A DNA stretch of 5,944 nt, from positions 1-5,944 of the forward strand of contig QKIM01000583.1 in NCBI GenBank assembly GCA_003249585.1, read 5' to 3'. The position numbers were made by a program, and so were the translations under genes. This DNA is from Deltaproteobacteria bacterium (GTDB lineage: Bacteria; Myxococcota_A; Polyangia; HGW-17). Position 1 is the stretch's first letter. The number at the start of each line of letters is the position of its first letter. Positions 1 through 5,944 of the stretch are shown here, piece after piece. The notes beneath the pieces are model-generated. The model saw only the letters and a list, made by a program, of their open reading frames with translations, ran no database searches and had not been told where the DNA came from.

Positions 1-320
1 GTGTGGCCATAGCCCGCGCGCTGGCCCTGGACCCCGCCTACATCCTCTTCGACGAGCCGACCACCGGGCTCGATCCGGTGAGTGCCCGTCGCGTGGACCG
101 GCTCATCGTGTCCCTGGCACGGGAGCGGAACGTCGGATGCATCGTGGTCTCCCATGATCTCCAGGCGATCTTCGGTATCGCCGACAAGATCGCCATGGTC
201 TACCAGGGCCGGATCTACCGGGAAGGAACCATGGACGAATTCCGTACTTCTGACGACCCCGTGCTTAGGCAGTTTCTCTCGGGTTCCTCCCAGGGGCCCA
301 TGGAGACCCCCGGCTTCTGA
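1..320 (+). CDS. mlaF: Mla-type phospholipid ABC transporter ATPase, C-terminal part (5' end outside window)
   Basis: This is the C-terminal ~106 residues of an ABC transporter nucleotide-binding subunit. The first complete codon is at base 3, and the frame is open through the left edge. The preceding partial codon ends in GT, which fits an Arg before VAIARAL, the segment that normally follows the LSGG signature; the signature itself and Walker A lie outside. Visible are Walker B (ILFDEP), the D-loop (GLDP) and the H-loop histidine (VVSHDL). The stretch after the H-loop ([15 protein letters not shown]) and the tail with [10 protein letters not shown] and GP resemble MlaF/Ttg2A, which powers MlaE-dependent lipid movement between inner and outer membrane. 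It acts as a peripheral protein on the cytoplasmic face of the inner membrane. The gene stops with TGA and meets a convergent gene 7 bp later, so no mlaD-like gene follows directly. The ABC ATPase call is near certain; the Mla assignment rests on motif resemblance. Confidence 0.8.
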   Translation, partial: VAIARALALDPAYILFDEPTTGLDPVSARRVDRLIVSLARERNVGCIVVSHDLQAIFGIADKIAMVYQGRIYREGTMDEFRTSDDPVLRQFLSGSSQGPMETPGF

Positions 321-345
321 GGCGCCTCTATCCCTCCCAGGGATA
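319..345. terminator. Tandem inverted repeats between convergent stops, possible terminator-like structure
   Basis: Two dyads sit where the ATPase and response regulator genes meet. Bases 319-328 form a perfect 10 bp palindrome (GAGGCGCCTC) overlapping both stop codons. Bases 329-335 and 339-345 form a perfect 7 bp stem with a CCC loop (TATCCCT-CCC-AGGGATA). Neither has a T-run on either strand, so this is not a standard intrinsic terminator. The position between convergent genes is what suggests a role in ending transcripts or protecting 3' ends. A 7 bp stem can occur by chance in 6 kb. Confidence 0.3.
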
Positions 346-825
346 TCGGGACTTGCTCATGTTGACGAAGTTGGTGATGGCGATGTTCACAGCCTGGCTG
401 AGCTCCTCGATACGCTTCTGCTGATTGTCGCGGATGAGCTTGAGCTCCACGTGCGTGTTGACCCGGGCCCGAAGCACCACGCCGTTGAAGGGCTTGGTCA
501 CGTAGTCGACGGCACCGGCCTCGAATCCCTCTATGACGTCGTCATCGGAATCCTTCGCGGTCAGAAAAATAATTGGGATGTGTTTGAGATTTTTATCTTT
601 TTTAATCTCAACAGTCACCTCGATACCGTTCATCTTTGGCATGACAATGTCCATGAGGATCAGATCGGGCTGCAGCTCCCGGGTCATGGAGAGCGCCATC
701 TCCCCGTCGTGGGCGAAGAACATCTGATAGTTCTCTTCGCCCAGAATGCCAGAAATCAGGCGGAGATTGGTGGGCATGTCATCGGCGATGAGGATGAGGG
801 GGAGTTCTCTTTTGACGTTTTCCAT
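328..825 (-). CDS. Single-domain (CheY-like) response regulator with C-terminal helical tail
   Basis: A 165-residue protein made of one receiver domain (about residues 9-128) and a short, probably helical tail. All key receiver residues are visible: acidic pair D15/D16 (ILIADD), phospho-acceptor D59 (LILMDIVMP), switch threonine T89 (FLTAKD) and K111 (TKPF). The tail (about 129-150, charged with leucines) could form a coiled coil or a partner contact. There is no DNA-binding, GGDEF, EAL or HD-GYP output domain, so it most likely acts by protein contact or as a phosphate relay in the cytoplasm. The frame is open further upstream to base 948, but start M1 at 825 is preferred: it has a Shine-Dalgarno sequence and the receiver fold begins just after it, while the in-frame extension is low-complexity and basic. 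No histidine kinase gene is next to it. It is divergent from the acyl-CoA synthetase gene. The regulatory target is unknown. Confidence 0.93.
   Translation of the reverse strand: MENVKRELPLILIADDMPTNLRLISGILGEENYQMFFAHDGEMALSMTRELQPDLILMDIVMPKMNGIEVTVEIKKDKNLKHIPIIFLTAKDSDDDVIEGFEAGAVDYVTKPFNGVVLRARVNTHVELKLIRDNQQKRIEELSQAVNIAITNFVNMSKSRYPWEG
584..611. repeat. 8 bp inverted repeat in an AT-rich patch of the response regulator gene
   Basis: TTGAGATT (584-591) and AATCTCAA (604-611) form a perfect 8 bp dyad around a 12-base T-rich loop. It lies within an AT-rich stretch of about 561-611 that stands out from the GC-rich surroundings. The stretch encodes the Lys-rich segment before the switch threonine (KKDKNLKHIPIIFLT). 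One or two such dyads are expected by chance in a window this size, so function is doubtful. Confidence 0.3.
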
Positions 826-837
826 AGCTTCCTCTCT
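826..837 (-). promoter_or_regulatory. Ribosome binding site that sets the response regulator start
   Basis: On the - strand AGAGAGGAAGCT directly precedes the ATG at 825. The AGAGG/AGGA core lies 4-5 bases from the start, close but within the usual range. This supports the 165-residue form over the 206-residue open frame starting at 948. Confidence 0.65.
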
Positions 838-990
838 GGAGATATGGGCACAAGATACCGCATTTTTCCTCCGTGGAAAAGGGAGAGTATCGTGAATTCG
901 ACACCCCCTGGCCATCACCCGCAGTGCAGCCCTCCCGGACCGCGCCACGGAGATCCTTCAACCCGGGGAAAATCCCCTTTTCAGGGAGAG

Positions 991-996
991 TAAAAT
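991..996 (+). promoter_or_regulatory. Possible -10 element for the acyl-CoA synthetase gene
   Basis: TAAAAT matches the sigma-70 -10 consensus at 5 of 6 positions and is the best such hexamer in the divergent region 826-1069. No convincing -35 box is found 15-19 bases upstream, and there is no extended -10 TG. If real, transcription would begin near base 1003 and the leader would be about 65 nt, containing the hairpins at 1010-1041. No sigma-54 type GG/GC pair with proper spacing was seen. Confidence 0.25.
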
Positions 997-1009
997 GGTC
1001 TAGGTTGTA

Positions 1010-1041
1010 CGCGCCAACTGACGATCGCCGCGTGGCGCGGC
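1010..1041 (+). promoter_or_regulatory. Two overlapping, mutually exclusive hairpins upstream of the acyl-CoA synthetase start
   Basis: CGCGCCA at 1010-1016 is a perfect complement of TGGCGCG at 1033-1039 (7 bp stem, 16-base loop). The second arm also takes part in a tighter hairpin, GCCGCG (1027-1032) with CGCGGC (1036-1041), a 6 bp stem with a TGG loop. The two cannot form together. The structure ends 28 bases before the ATG at 1070 and 15 bases before its ribosome binding site. There is no T-run, so it is not a terminator. It could be an operator or a leader switch, or a GC-rich coincidence. Confidence 0.25.
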
Positions 1042-1069
1042 ACAGCCAATACCTCGAAGGGAGAGACTC

Positions 1070-3133
1070 ATGATCCTCAAGCAGCTCATCGCCCCCGAAA
1101 GCATCGTGATTGTCGGTGCATCCAACAACGTGATGAAACCCGGCGGGAAGGTCCTCAAGAATATCCTCAGATACAACTTCAAAGGCCGGCTGTATGCCAT
1201 GAATCCCAAGGAGGATGAGGTCCAGGGCATCAGATGCTACCATTCCCCCGAAGAGCTGCCCGGGGACATCGACCTCGCCATCATCGCCGTCCCCTCCAAG
1301 CTGGTCCCCAAGACCGTGGAGTTTCTCGCCACCCACAACGGCACCAAGGCCTTCATCGTGCTCTCGGCGGGCTTCTCCGAGACAGGAGAGGAAGGCAAAG
1401 CGCTGGAGCAGTCCCTCCTCGACTACGCCAACGCCAATGATTTGTGCCTCATCGGCCCCAACTGCATGGGAGTCCTCAATCCCGTCTACGCCGGCTACTT
1501 CGGCGGCACGCTCCCGCGGCTGGATCCCGGTGGCGTCGACTTCGTGAGCGGCTCAGGCGCCACCGCCGTGTTCATCATGGAAGCGGGAATCGACATGGGC
1601 ATGTCCTTTGCCTCCATGTACACCGTGGGCAACAGCGCCCAGAACGGCGTCGAGGACATCCTCAAATACTGGGACGAAGCGTATGACCCCGCTACGTCGG
1701 CACCGGTCAAGCTTCTGTACATGGAGAAGATCGACCAGCCAGAGCTCTTCCTCAGGCACGCCCAGTCCCTCATCCGCAAGGGCTGCAAGATCGCCGCCAT
1801 CAAGGCCGGCGCCTCCGAGGCGGGCAACCGGGCGGCGTCCTCCCACACGGGCGCCCTCGCCTCCTCCAACGAGGCCGTGGAGGCGCTCTTCCGCAAGGCC
1901 GGCGTTGTCCGTTGCGAGGGCCGCGAGGATCTCATGCTCACGGCGGCCATCTTCCTCCACCCCGAGCTTCAGGGCGACCGACTGGCCATTGTCACCCATG
2001 CCGGCGGCCCCGGCGTCATGCTGGCAGATACCCTCTCCAAGGGCGGCTTCAAGGTTCCACCCATTACGGGCCCCGTGGCCGAAGAGCTCCTGACGAAGCT
2101 CTTCCCCGGCTCCTCCGTGGCCAACCCCGTGGACTTCCTGGCCACGGGCACCGCCGACCAGCTGGGCATCATCCTGGACACCATCGACACCAAGGTCGAC
2201 GACCTGGACGGCATCGCCGTGATCTTCGGCACCCCGGGCCTCACGGACGTCACGCCGGTCTACCGCGTACTCGACGAAAAGATGAAGATCTGCAAGAAGC
2301 CCATTTGGCCCATCCTCCCCTCGGTGATCACAGCCAAGGACGCCATGGACACCTTCAAGGGGCTTGGCCGCTGCTGCTTCACTGACGAGGTGCTCTTCGG
2401 CAAGACGCTGGCCAGGGTGTTCAACCGGCCGACGCCCATGGCGCTCACCCCCGAGCCCCCCTCCGTCGACCTCCCAGCGATACGGGAGCTCATTGGCAGC
2501 GCGGAGGACGGCTACCTCCCGACCTCCCACATCACCGGACTCCTCGACGCAGCCGGCATCGGCAGGGTCCGTGAAGAAGAGGTGGACACCGACGATCTGG
2601 CCCTCTCCTTCGTGGACCACGTGGGCTACCCTGTGGTCATGAAGGTGGTGGGCCCCGTGCACAAGACCGATGTGGGCGGCGTGGTCCTCAACGTGGACAA
2701 CGACACCATGCTCCGCTCCCATTTCGCCCGCCTCATGGACATCGAGGGCGCCAGAGGAGTGCTCGTGCAACCCATGCTGCGCGGCCAGGAGCTGTTCATC
2801 GGGGCAACGGCCGAGCCCGGATTCGGCCATGTGGTGCTGTGTGGCCTGGGGGGCGTCTATATCGAGATGTTCCGTGACGTCACCTCCGGGCTCGCCCCCA
2901 TCGGCAAGGACGAAGCCCTGGCCATGGCCGACCGGCTGCGTTCCCGGGCTCTCTTCAAGGGAGTCCGAGGTCTGCCCCCCATCAGCAAGGACCACTTCGC
3001 CGAGCTCATTACAAGGGTGAGCGCCCTCCTCGCCGCCGCCCCGGAGATCCAGGAGATGGATCTCAACCCGCTCATCGCGTCAGGCGACTCCATCACCGCC
3101 GTGGACGCCCGTATCCGGATCGCCCGCGTCTGA
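1070..3133 (+). CDS. Fused ADP-forming (NDP-forming) acyl-CoA synthetase, acetate--CoA ligase type
   Basis: A complete 687-residue enzyme of the acyl-CoA synthetase (NDP-forming) superfamily, with alpha and beta parts in one chain. It should catalyse acyl-CoA + ADP + Pi = acid + CoA + ATP, most often with acetyl-CoA, in the cytoplasm. Domain order: CoA-binding Rossmann domain (about 5-130, with VIVGAS at 13-18 and GPNCMG at 129-134), two succinyl-CoA-ligase-like flavodoxin domains (about 150-450), and a C-terminal ATP-grasp (about 465-687). The expected phosphohistidine is H259 in SSHTGAL. The second-site histidine of the beta part is H531 in VHKTDVGGV. The nucleotide/metal motif EMDLNPLI is at 662-669. 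All parts are present and the length is normal for the fused form. ATG 1070 is supported by AAGGGAG at 1057-1063, six bases upstream. Direction of use (ATP gain from acetyl-CoA or acetate activation) and exact acid cannot be read from sequence. There is no GNAT domain, so it is not a Pat-type lysine acetyltransferase. It converges on the next gene across a 36 bp gap that holds only a weak CCCTC/GAGGG dyad and no clear terminator. Confidence 0.93.
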   Translation: MILKQLIAPESIVIVGASNNVMKPGGKVLKNILRYNFKGRLYAMNPKEDEVQGIRCYHSPEELPGDIDLAIIAVPSKLVPKTVEFLATHNGTKAFIVLSAGFSETGEEGKALEQSLLDYANANDLCLIGPNCMGVLNPVYAGYFGGTLPRLDPGGVDFVSGSGATAVFIMEAGIDMGMSFASMYTVGNSAQNGVEDILKYWDEAYDPATSAPVKLLYMEKIDQPELFLRHAQSLIRKGCKIAAIKAGASEAGNRAASSHTGALASSNEAVEALFRKAGVVRCEGREDLMLTAAIFLHPELQGDRLAIVTHAGGPGVMLADTLSKGGFKVPPITGPVAEELLTKLFPGSSVANPVDFLATGTADQLGIILDTIDTKVDDLDGIAVIFGTPGLTDVTPVYRVLDEKMKICKKPIWPILPSVITAKDAMDTFKGLGRCCFTDEVLFGKTLARVFNRPTPMALTPEPPSVDLPAIRELIGSAEDGYLPTSHITGLLDAAGIGRVREEEVDTDDLALSFVDHVGYPVVMKVVGPVHKTDVGGVVLNVDNDTMLRSHFARLMDIEGARGVLVQPMLRGQELFIGATAEPGFGHVVLCGLGGVYIEMFRDVTSGLAPIGKDEALAMADRLRSRALFKGVRGLPPISKDHFAELITRVSALLAAAPEIQEMDLNPLIASGDSITAVDARIRIARV

Positions 3134-3169
3134 CCCCTCTCACATCCAATTTCTCATTCAGGAGGGCGA

Positions 3170-5944
3170 TTACACCTCGTCGTGCTTTGGCTTGGCGATG
3201 GTACCGCGGCCCTTTCGCCCGTCAATTCTGACCTCAAGCGGCTGTTCGAAGCGCAGATGGCGCAGATGCTCTGTTGTGGCCACCGGGGACTGGGCCCTCA
3301 GCCAGTCCCAGTCCACGAAGCACTCCTCGCCGCACCCGTAGGGGGCCGTGAAATAGGCGATGCGCATGGAGGTGATGTTGTGGAAGAAGTGCGTCCCCAT
3401 GGAGAGGTCGATGTTGAACCCCTGGATCCCCGCCTCGATGAGGGCGGTGACCCCCGAGATCTCGTCCCAGCTCACCGGGATGCCGAGCCAGGGGTCGGAG
3501 GATCCCCACCGTCCCAGCCCGATGAGGAGATAGGGGCGCCCCTGCATGGTGGCATTTATCCGGCCGATCTCCTTGGCGATCTGCTGCGTCCTGGAGGCGT
3601 GGAACAGCTCTGGATCCACGTAGACCACGTCATGGATGTCGGTGAGACGCCCGTTGCCCAGGGCTTTGTTGGAGTAGCAGACGAGGGCTTCGGGATCCTC
3701 GTCGTCGAGGTTGACGTCCAGGAACTCTTCGCCGGCGACCATGGGGCGGATCTGCAAAAAGATGAATTCTGGCGGCAGCGTCGTGCCGGCGTTGAAGTTG
3801 ATGGCAAACTCGATCTCGACCGCCGTCCCCATCCCGTCGGTCCCGATCTCAAGGATATCACGGATGAGGGCCGGCAGCGGGAAACGGTCATACTTGAGCA
3901 CGGGGGCGAAGGTGAGCACCTTGGGACCTTGATAGTAGACGGAGTCCCGGATGACCCCGTCCGCGGCCACGTAGGTGGAGGCGATGTATTCCAACGTGCC
4001 CTGCTCCGCCTGCCCAAGCTCCAGGGTCGCCAGCCCGGCCTCTTCGACCAGCTCCCGCTGCTCGGAGCGATACTCGAGATCCACGGCATAGAAGCGGGTC
4101 TGCGACTTCTTGAGCGCATCGGCCAGGGTCGGCTGCTGGGGGAGGATCTCGGGATGTGCCGGAGAGAAGATGAGCCCCTTGCCGTCGTCGACGATGGTCC
4201 GCCCGAGTCCCAGCGCCACATGGGCCACGCCATCCTCGGGCTGCATCCGGGCCACGGGGAAGAAGTTGTAGGACTGTGCCACCCCCGAGACGTCGGGGTA
4301 GTGATAGCGACCATGGGTGCGGCCGACCACCTGCTGGATGATGACCGCCATCTTCTCGTCGTCGACGATATGCCCCGTACTTTTGAGATAGGCTCGGGCC
4401 TTCTTCATGAAGACCGACGCGTAGACCTGCTTGATGGCGGCGGTCAGCGCCTCCACCCGCTCCTCGAGGCCCCCCCGGTTGGGCACCATGAACGTGGCGT
4501 AGATCCCCGCGAAGGGCTGATAGTGGGAGTCCTCCAGCAAAGAGGAGGACCGCACGGCCAGGGGACTCGTGACGTCCTCGAGCACCTTGGCCAGCTCCGC
4601 CCGCAGCAGGGGGGCGACGTGCGCCGAGGCGAAGAGGTGCCGAATCTCCTCATCGCTCTCCGTTGCCGTGAGACGCTCCTCCAGATCGTTCATCTCCATG
4701 AATTCGTCGTAGGCATCGGTGCCGATAAGGATGGTTTTGGGAATACCTATACGGATCTGGGGATACTTCTCCTGGATGGAGGCCGTGGAGAGCAGGTTGG
4801 AGATGAAGGTGATCCCCCTCGCCTTTCCACCGATGGACCCGCCGGAGATCTTGGTAAAATCCCGCTCGGAGTCAAAGTCGTCCAGGGAGAACTGCGTGAT
4901 GATCCCGCGCTGGGTGGCGTTGCGGAAGTTGCTGACCAGATCGACCATGAACTCCCGTATCTCGGCGGGGGACCCGAAGGAGCTTGCCGGGGCCTCCTTG
5001 AAGCGGGCCGCGAGCCTGAACTCGCTGCGGGCCATGATCCAGGTCGAGAAATGGTCGAAGGTGGCGTGGTACACCAGCGACTCGTCAGGAACCGTCTTGA
5101 TGGACTTGAGGAAGGACTTGAGGTCCGAGGCGCGTCCCACTTCCTGCCCCGTGGGCAACCGAAATACAAAGTCTCCGAAGCCGAACTGCGTCTGCACGAA
5201 CTGCTTCATGTCGTGAATGATGGTGGGCGAGGTCTTGTCGATGAACTGTGCCCCCGCCTGGTAGGCTCGCTCACGATTGTGGGGTTCCGAGGACATGAGC
5301 ACGATGGGAAGGTTGGTGGTGGCCTCCCTGAGCGATGAGATGAGCTTGAAGCCGGCCTCGGGATCCACCTCGCCACCCACGGGGTAGCGGACATCGGAGA
5401 GCACCCCCAGCACGTTGCCCTGGAATTCTCTGAAGGCCGACATGGCATCATCGTAGTTCGTGGCCAGGATGATTTTGGGACGCGCGCGCATGCGCAGCAG
5501 GCGGTGCATGTCGTTGAGCCCCTGACGCATGAGCCGCTGGGTCTGGGTCATGATGATGGTATAGAGGATGGGCAGGAAGGTGGAATAGTAGTAGGGCGAG
5601 TCCTCGACGACGATGACCACCTGCACGCCGACGCGGGAGATGTCGTGCCGCACGTTGGCCCGGTCCTCCATGAGCTTGATGATGGACAGGAAGATGCGGC
5701 TGTTCCCTGACCACACGAACATCCGGTCGAACCCGGCCTCCTCGCTGCGCTCCTGCAGGGATCGCATCTGCTTGGAGTTGTATGCCAAAAGCACCACGGG
5801 GAGCCCCGGGTGGGCGCCCTTGATGACGGCGCACAGCTCCATGGGGTCCACGTCGCCGAGCTGGGGCATGATGATGATGAGGTCCACCCGGCGCTGAGGG
5901 AGCACCTCCAGCGCGCGCTCCCCGCTGGAGACACGGGTGATCCT
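3170..5944 (-). CDS. Dual-receiver / PPDK_N ATP-grasp protein (PEP/pyruvate-binding domain), N-terminus outside window
   Basis: Residues here are counted from the window edge: 924 are visible and the frame is open at 5944. A GTG at 5905 is inside a receiver fold, so it is not the true start. Order: (a) degenerate receiver, about 1-97, with no phospho-acceptor Asp after strand 3 (VDLIIIMP) and Trp78 where the Lys should be; (b) second receiver, about 107-250, with E114/D115, D184 (LSDVRYP), S218 and K237 (FIDKT) intact, and an insert of about 20 residues after strand 1; (c) linker domain, about 255-330, with YHATFDHFSTW; (d) PPDK_N-type ATP-grasp, about 367-735, with SGGSIGGKARG (367-377), VRSSSLLED (464-472), FAGIY (478-482) and FLQIRPM (729-735), matching the ATP site of PEP synthase/pyruvate phosphate dikinase; (e) C-terminal domain, about 750-924, with GRWGSSDPWLG and GTHFFHN. 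The swivelling phosphohistidine domain (GGxTSH type) and PEP-binding barrel of true dikinases are absent, so it is not PpsA. No membrane segment is evident; it is likely cytoplasmic. It probably uses ATP under control of receiver phosphorylation; acceptor and product are unknown. Confidence 0.9.
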   Translation of the reverse strand, partial: RITRVSSGERALEVLPQRRVDLIIIMPQLGDVDPMELCAVIKGAHPGLPVVLLAYNSKQMRSLQERSEEAGFDRMFVWSGNSRIFLSIIKLMEDRANVRHDISRVGVQVVIVVEDSPYYYSTFLPILYTIIMTQTQRLMRQGLNDMHRLLRMRARPKIILATNYDDAMSAFREFQGNVLGVLSDVRYPVGGEVDPEAGFKLISSLREATTNLPIVLMSSEPHNRERAYQAGAQFIDKTSPTIIHDMKQFVQTQFGFGDFVFRLPTGQEVGRASDLKSFLKSIKTVPDESLVYHATFDHFSTWIMARSEFRLAARFKEAPASSFGSPAEIREFMVDLVSNFRNATQRGIITQFSLDDFDSERDFTKISGGSIGGKARGITFISNLLSTASIQEKYPQIRIGIPKTILIGTDAYDEFMEMNDLEERLTATESDEEIRHLFASAHVAPLLRAELAKVLEDVTSPLAVRSSSLLEDSHYQPFAGIYATFMVPNRGGLEERVEALTAAIKQVYASVFMKKARAYLKSTGHIVDDEKMAVIIQQVVGRTHGRYHYPDVSGVAQSYNFFPVARMQPEDGVAHVALGLGRTIVDDGKGLIFSPAHPEILPQQPTLADALKKSQTRFYAVDLEYRSEQRELVEEAGLATLELGQAEQGTLEYIASTYVAADGVIRDSVYYQGPKVLTFAPVLKYDRFPLPALIRDILEIGTDGMGTAVEIEFAINFNAGTTLPPEFIFLQIRPMVAGEEFLDVNLDDEDPEALVCYSNKALGNGRLTDIHDVVYVDPELFHASRTQQIAKEIGRINATMQGRPYLLIGLGRWGSSDPWLGIPVSWDEISGVTALIEAGIQGFNIDLSMGTHFFHNITSMRIAYFTAPYGCGEECFVDWDWLRAQSPVATTEHLRHLRFEQPLEVRIDGRKGRGTIAKPKHDEV

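Noticed and set aside
594..606. Run of six A's followed by G on the - strand in the regulator gene, resembling a slippery frameshift site
   Set aside because: The zero-frame codons are AAA AAA GAT, so the A AAA AAG heptamer is not in the required phase, and the zero frame is complete and gives an intact receiver.
826..948. 41-residue N-terminal extension of the response regulator
   Set aside because: The extension has no receiver features, and the ATG at 825 has its own ribosome site directly before the first strand of the receiver.
965..981. GGGGA-AAA-TCCCC followed by TTTT on the + strand, resembling a small terminator
   Set aside because: The stem is only 5 bp with a 3-base loop and 4 T's, and there is no upstream + strand gene close enough for it to terminate.
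1553..2995. 480-codon open frame on the - strand opposite the acyl-CoA synthetase gene
   Set aside because: Same composition bias of an antisense shadow; the + strand frame has full catalytic motifs and a good ribosome site.
3134..3169. Possible terminator between the two large convergent genes
   Set aside because: Only a 5 bp CCCTC/GAGGG dyad with a 22-base loop and no T-run is present.
3182..5338. Very long (718-codon) open frame on the + strand opposite the receiver/ATP-grasp gene
   Set aside because: It is antisense to a gene with clear domains, its translation is rich in Gly, His, Asp and Val typical of mirrored GC-rich codons, and it shows no recognisable motif.
5867..5879. ATGATGATGATGA trinucleotide repeat
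   Set aside because: It lies in the coding region and is explained by consecutive Ile-Ile-Ile-Met codons of a hydrophobic beta strand in the receiver.

Overview
This 5.9 kb window is GC-rich and densely coding. It has four protein genes and almost no free DNA. The MlaF-like ATPase implies a cell with an outer membrane. The fused ADP-forming acyl-CoA synthetase, the receiver plus PEP/pyruvate-binding protein and the base composition together suggest a Gram-negative anaerobe, perhaps of the former Deltaproteobacteria (Desulfobacterota). That placement is inference from gene content and general familiarity; no 16S or other marker is present.

Layout, left to right. (1) Bases 1-320, + strand: the C-terminal part of an Mla-type ABC transporter ATPase, cut by the left edge. 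(2) Bases 328-825, - strand: a 165-residue single-receiver response regulator that converges on the ATPase gene with a 7 bp gap. (3) Bases 826-1069: a 244 bp divergent intergenic region with a possible -10 hexamer and overlapping hairpins. (4) Bases 1070-3133, + strand: a complete 687-residue fused (alpha-beta) NDP/ADP-forming acyl-CoA synthetase. (5) Bases 3134-3169: a 36 bp convergent gap. (6) Bases 3170-5944, - strand: a very large protein, open at the right edge, with a degenerate receiver, an intact receiver with a long insert, a linker domain, a PPDK_N-type (PEP/pyruvate dikinase N-terminal) ATP-grasp domain and a conserved-looking C-terminal domain of unknown role. It lacks the phosphohistidine and PEP-barrel domains of true PEP synthase.

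How the genes may work together: the acyl-CoA synthetase interconverts acyl-CoA plus ADP and Pi with free acid plus ATP, at the acetyl-CoA/acetate node. It is flanked on both sides by receiver-domain proteins, one of them carrying a dikinase-type ATP-grasp module. A phospho-signalling link to central carbon metabolism is a reasonable hypothesis, but the sequence does not prove it. The most unusual object is the receiver/ATP-grasp protein at 3170-5944. No tRNA, rRNA, CRISPR array, insertion sequence or attachment site was seen.
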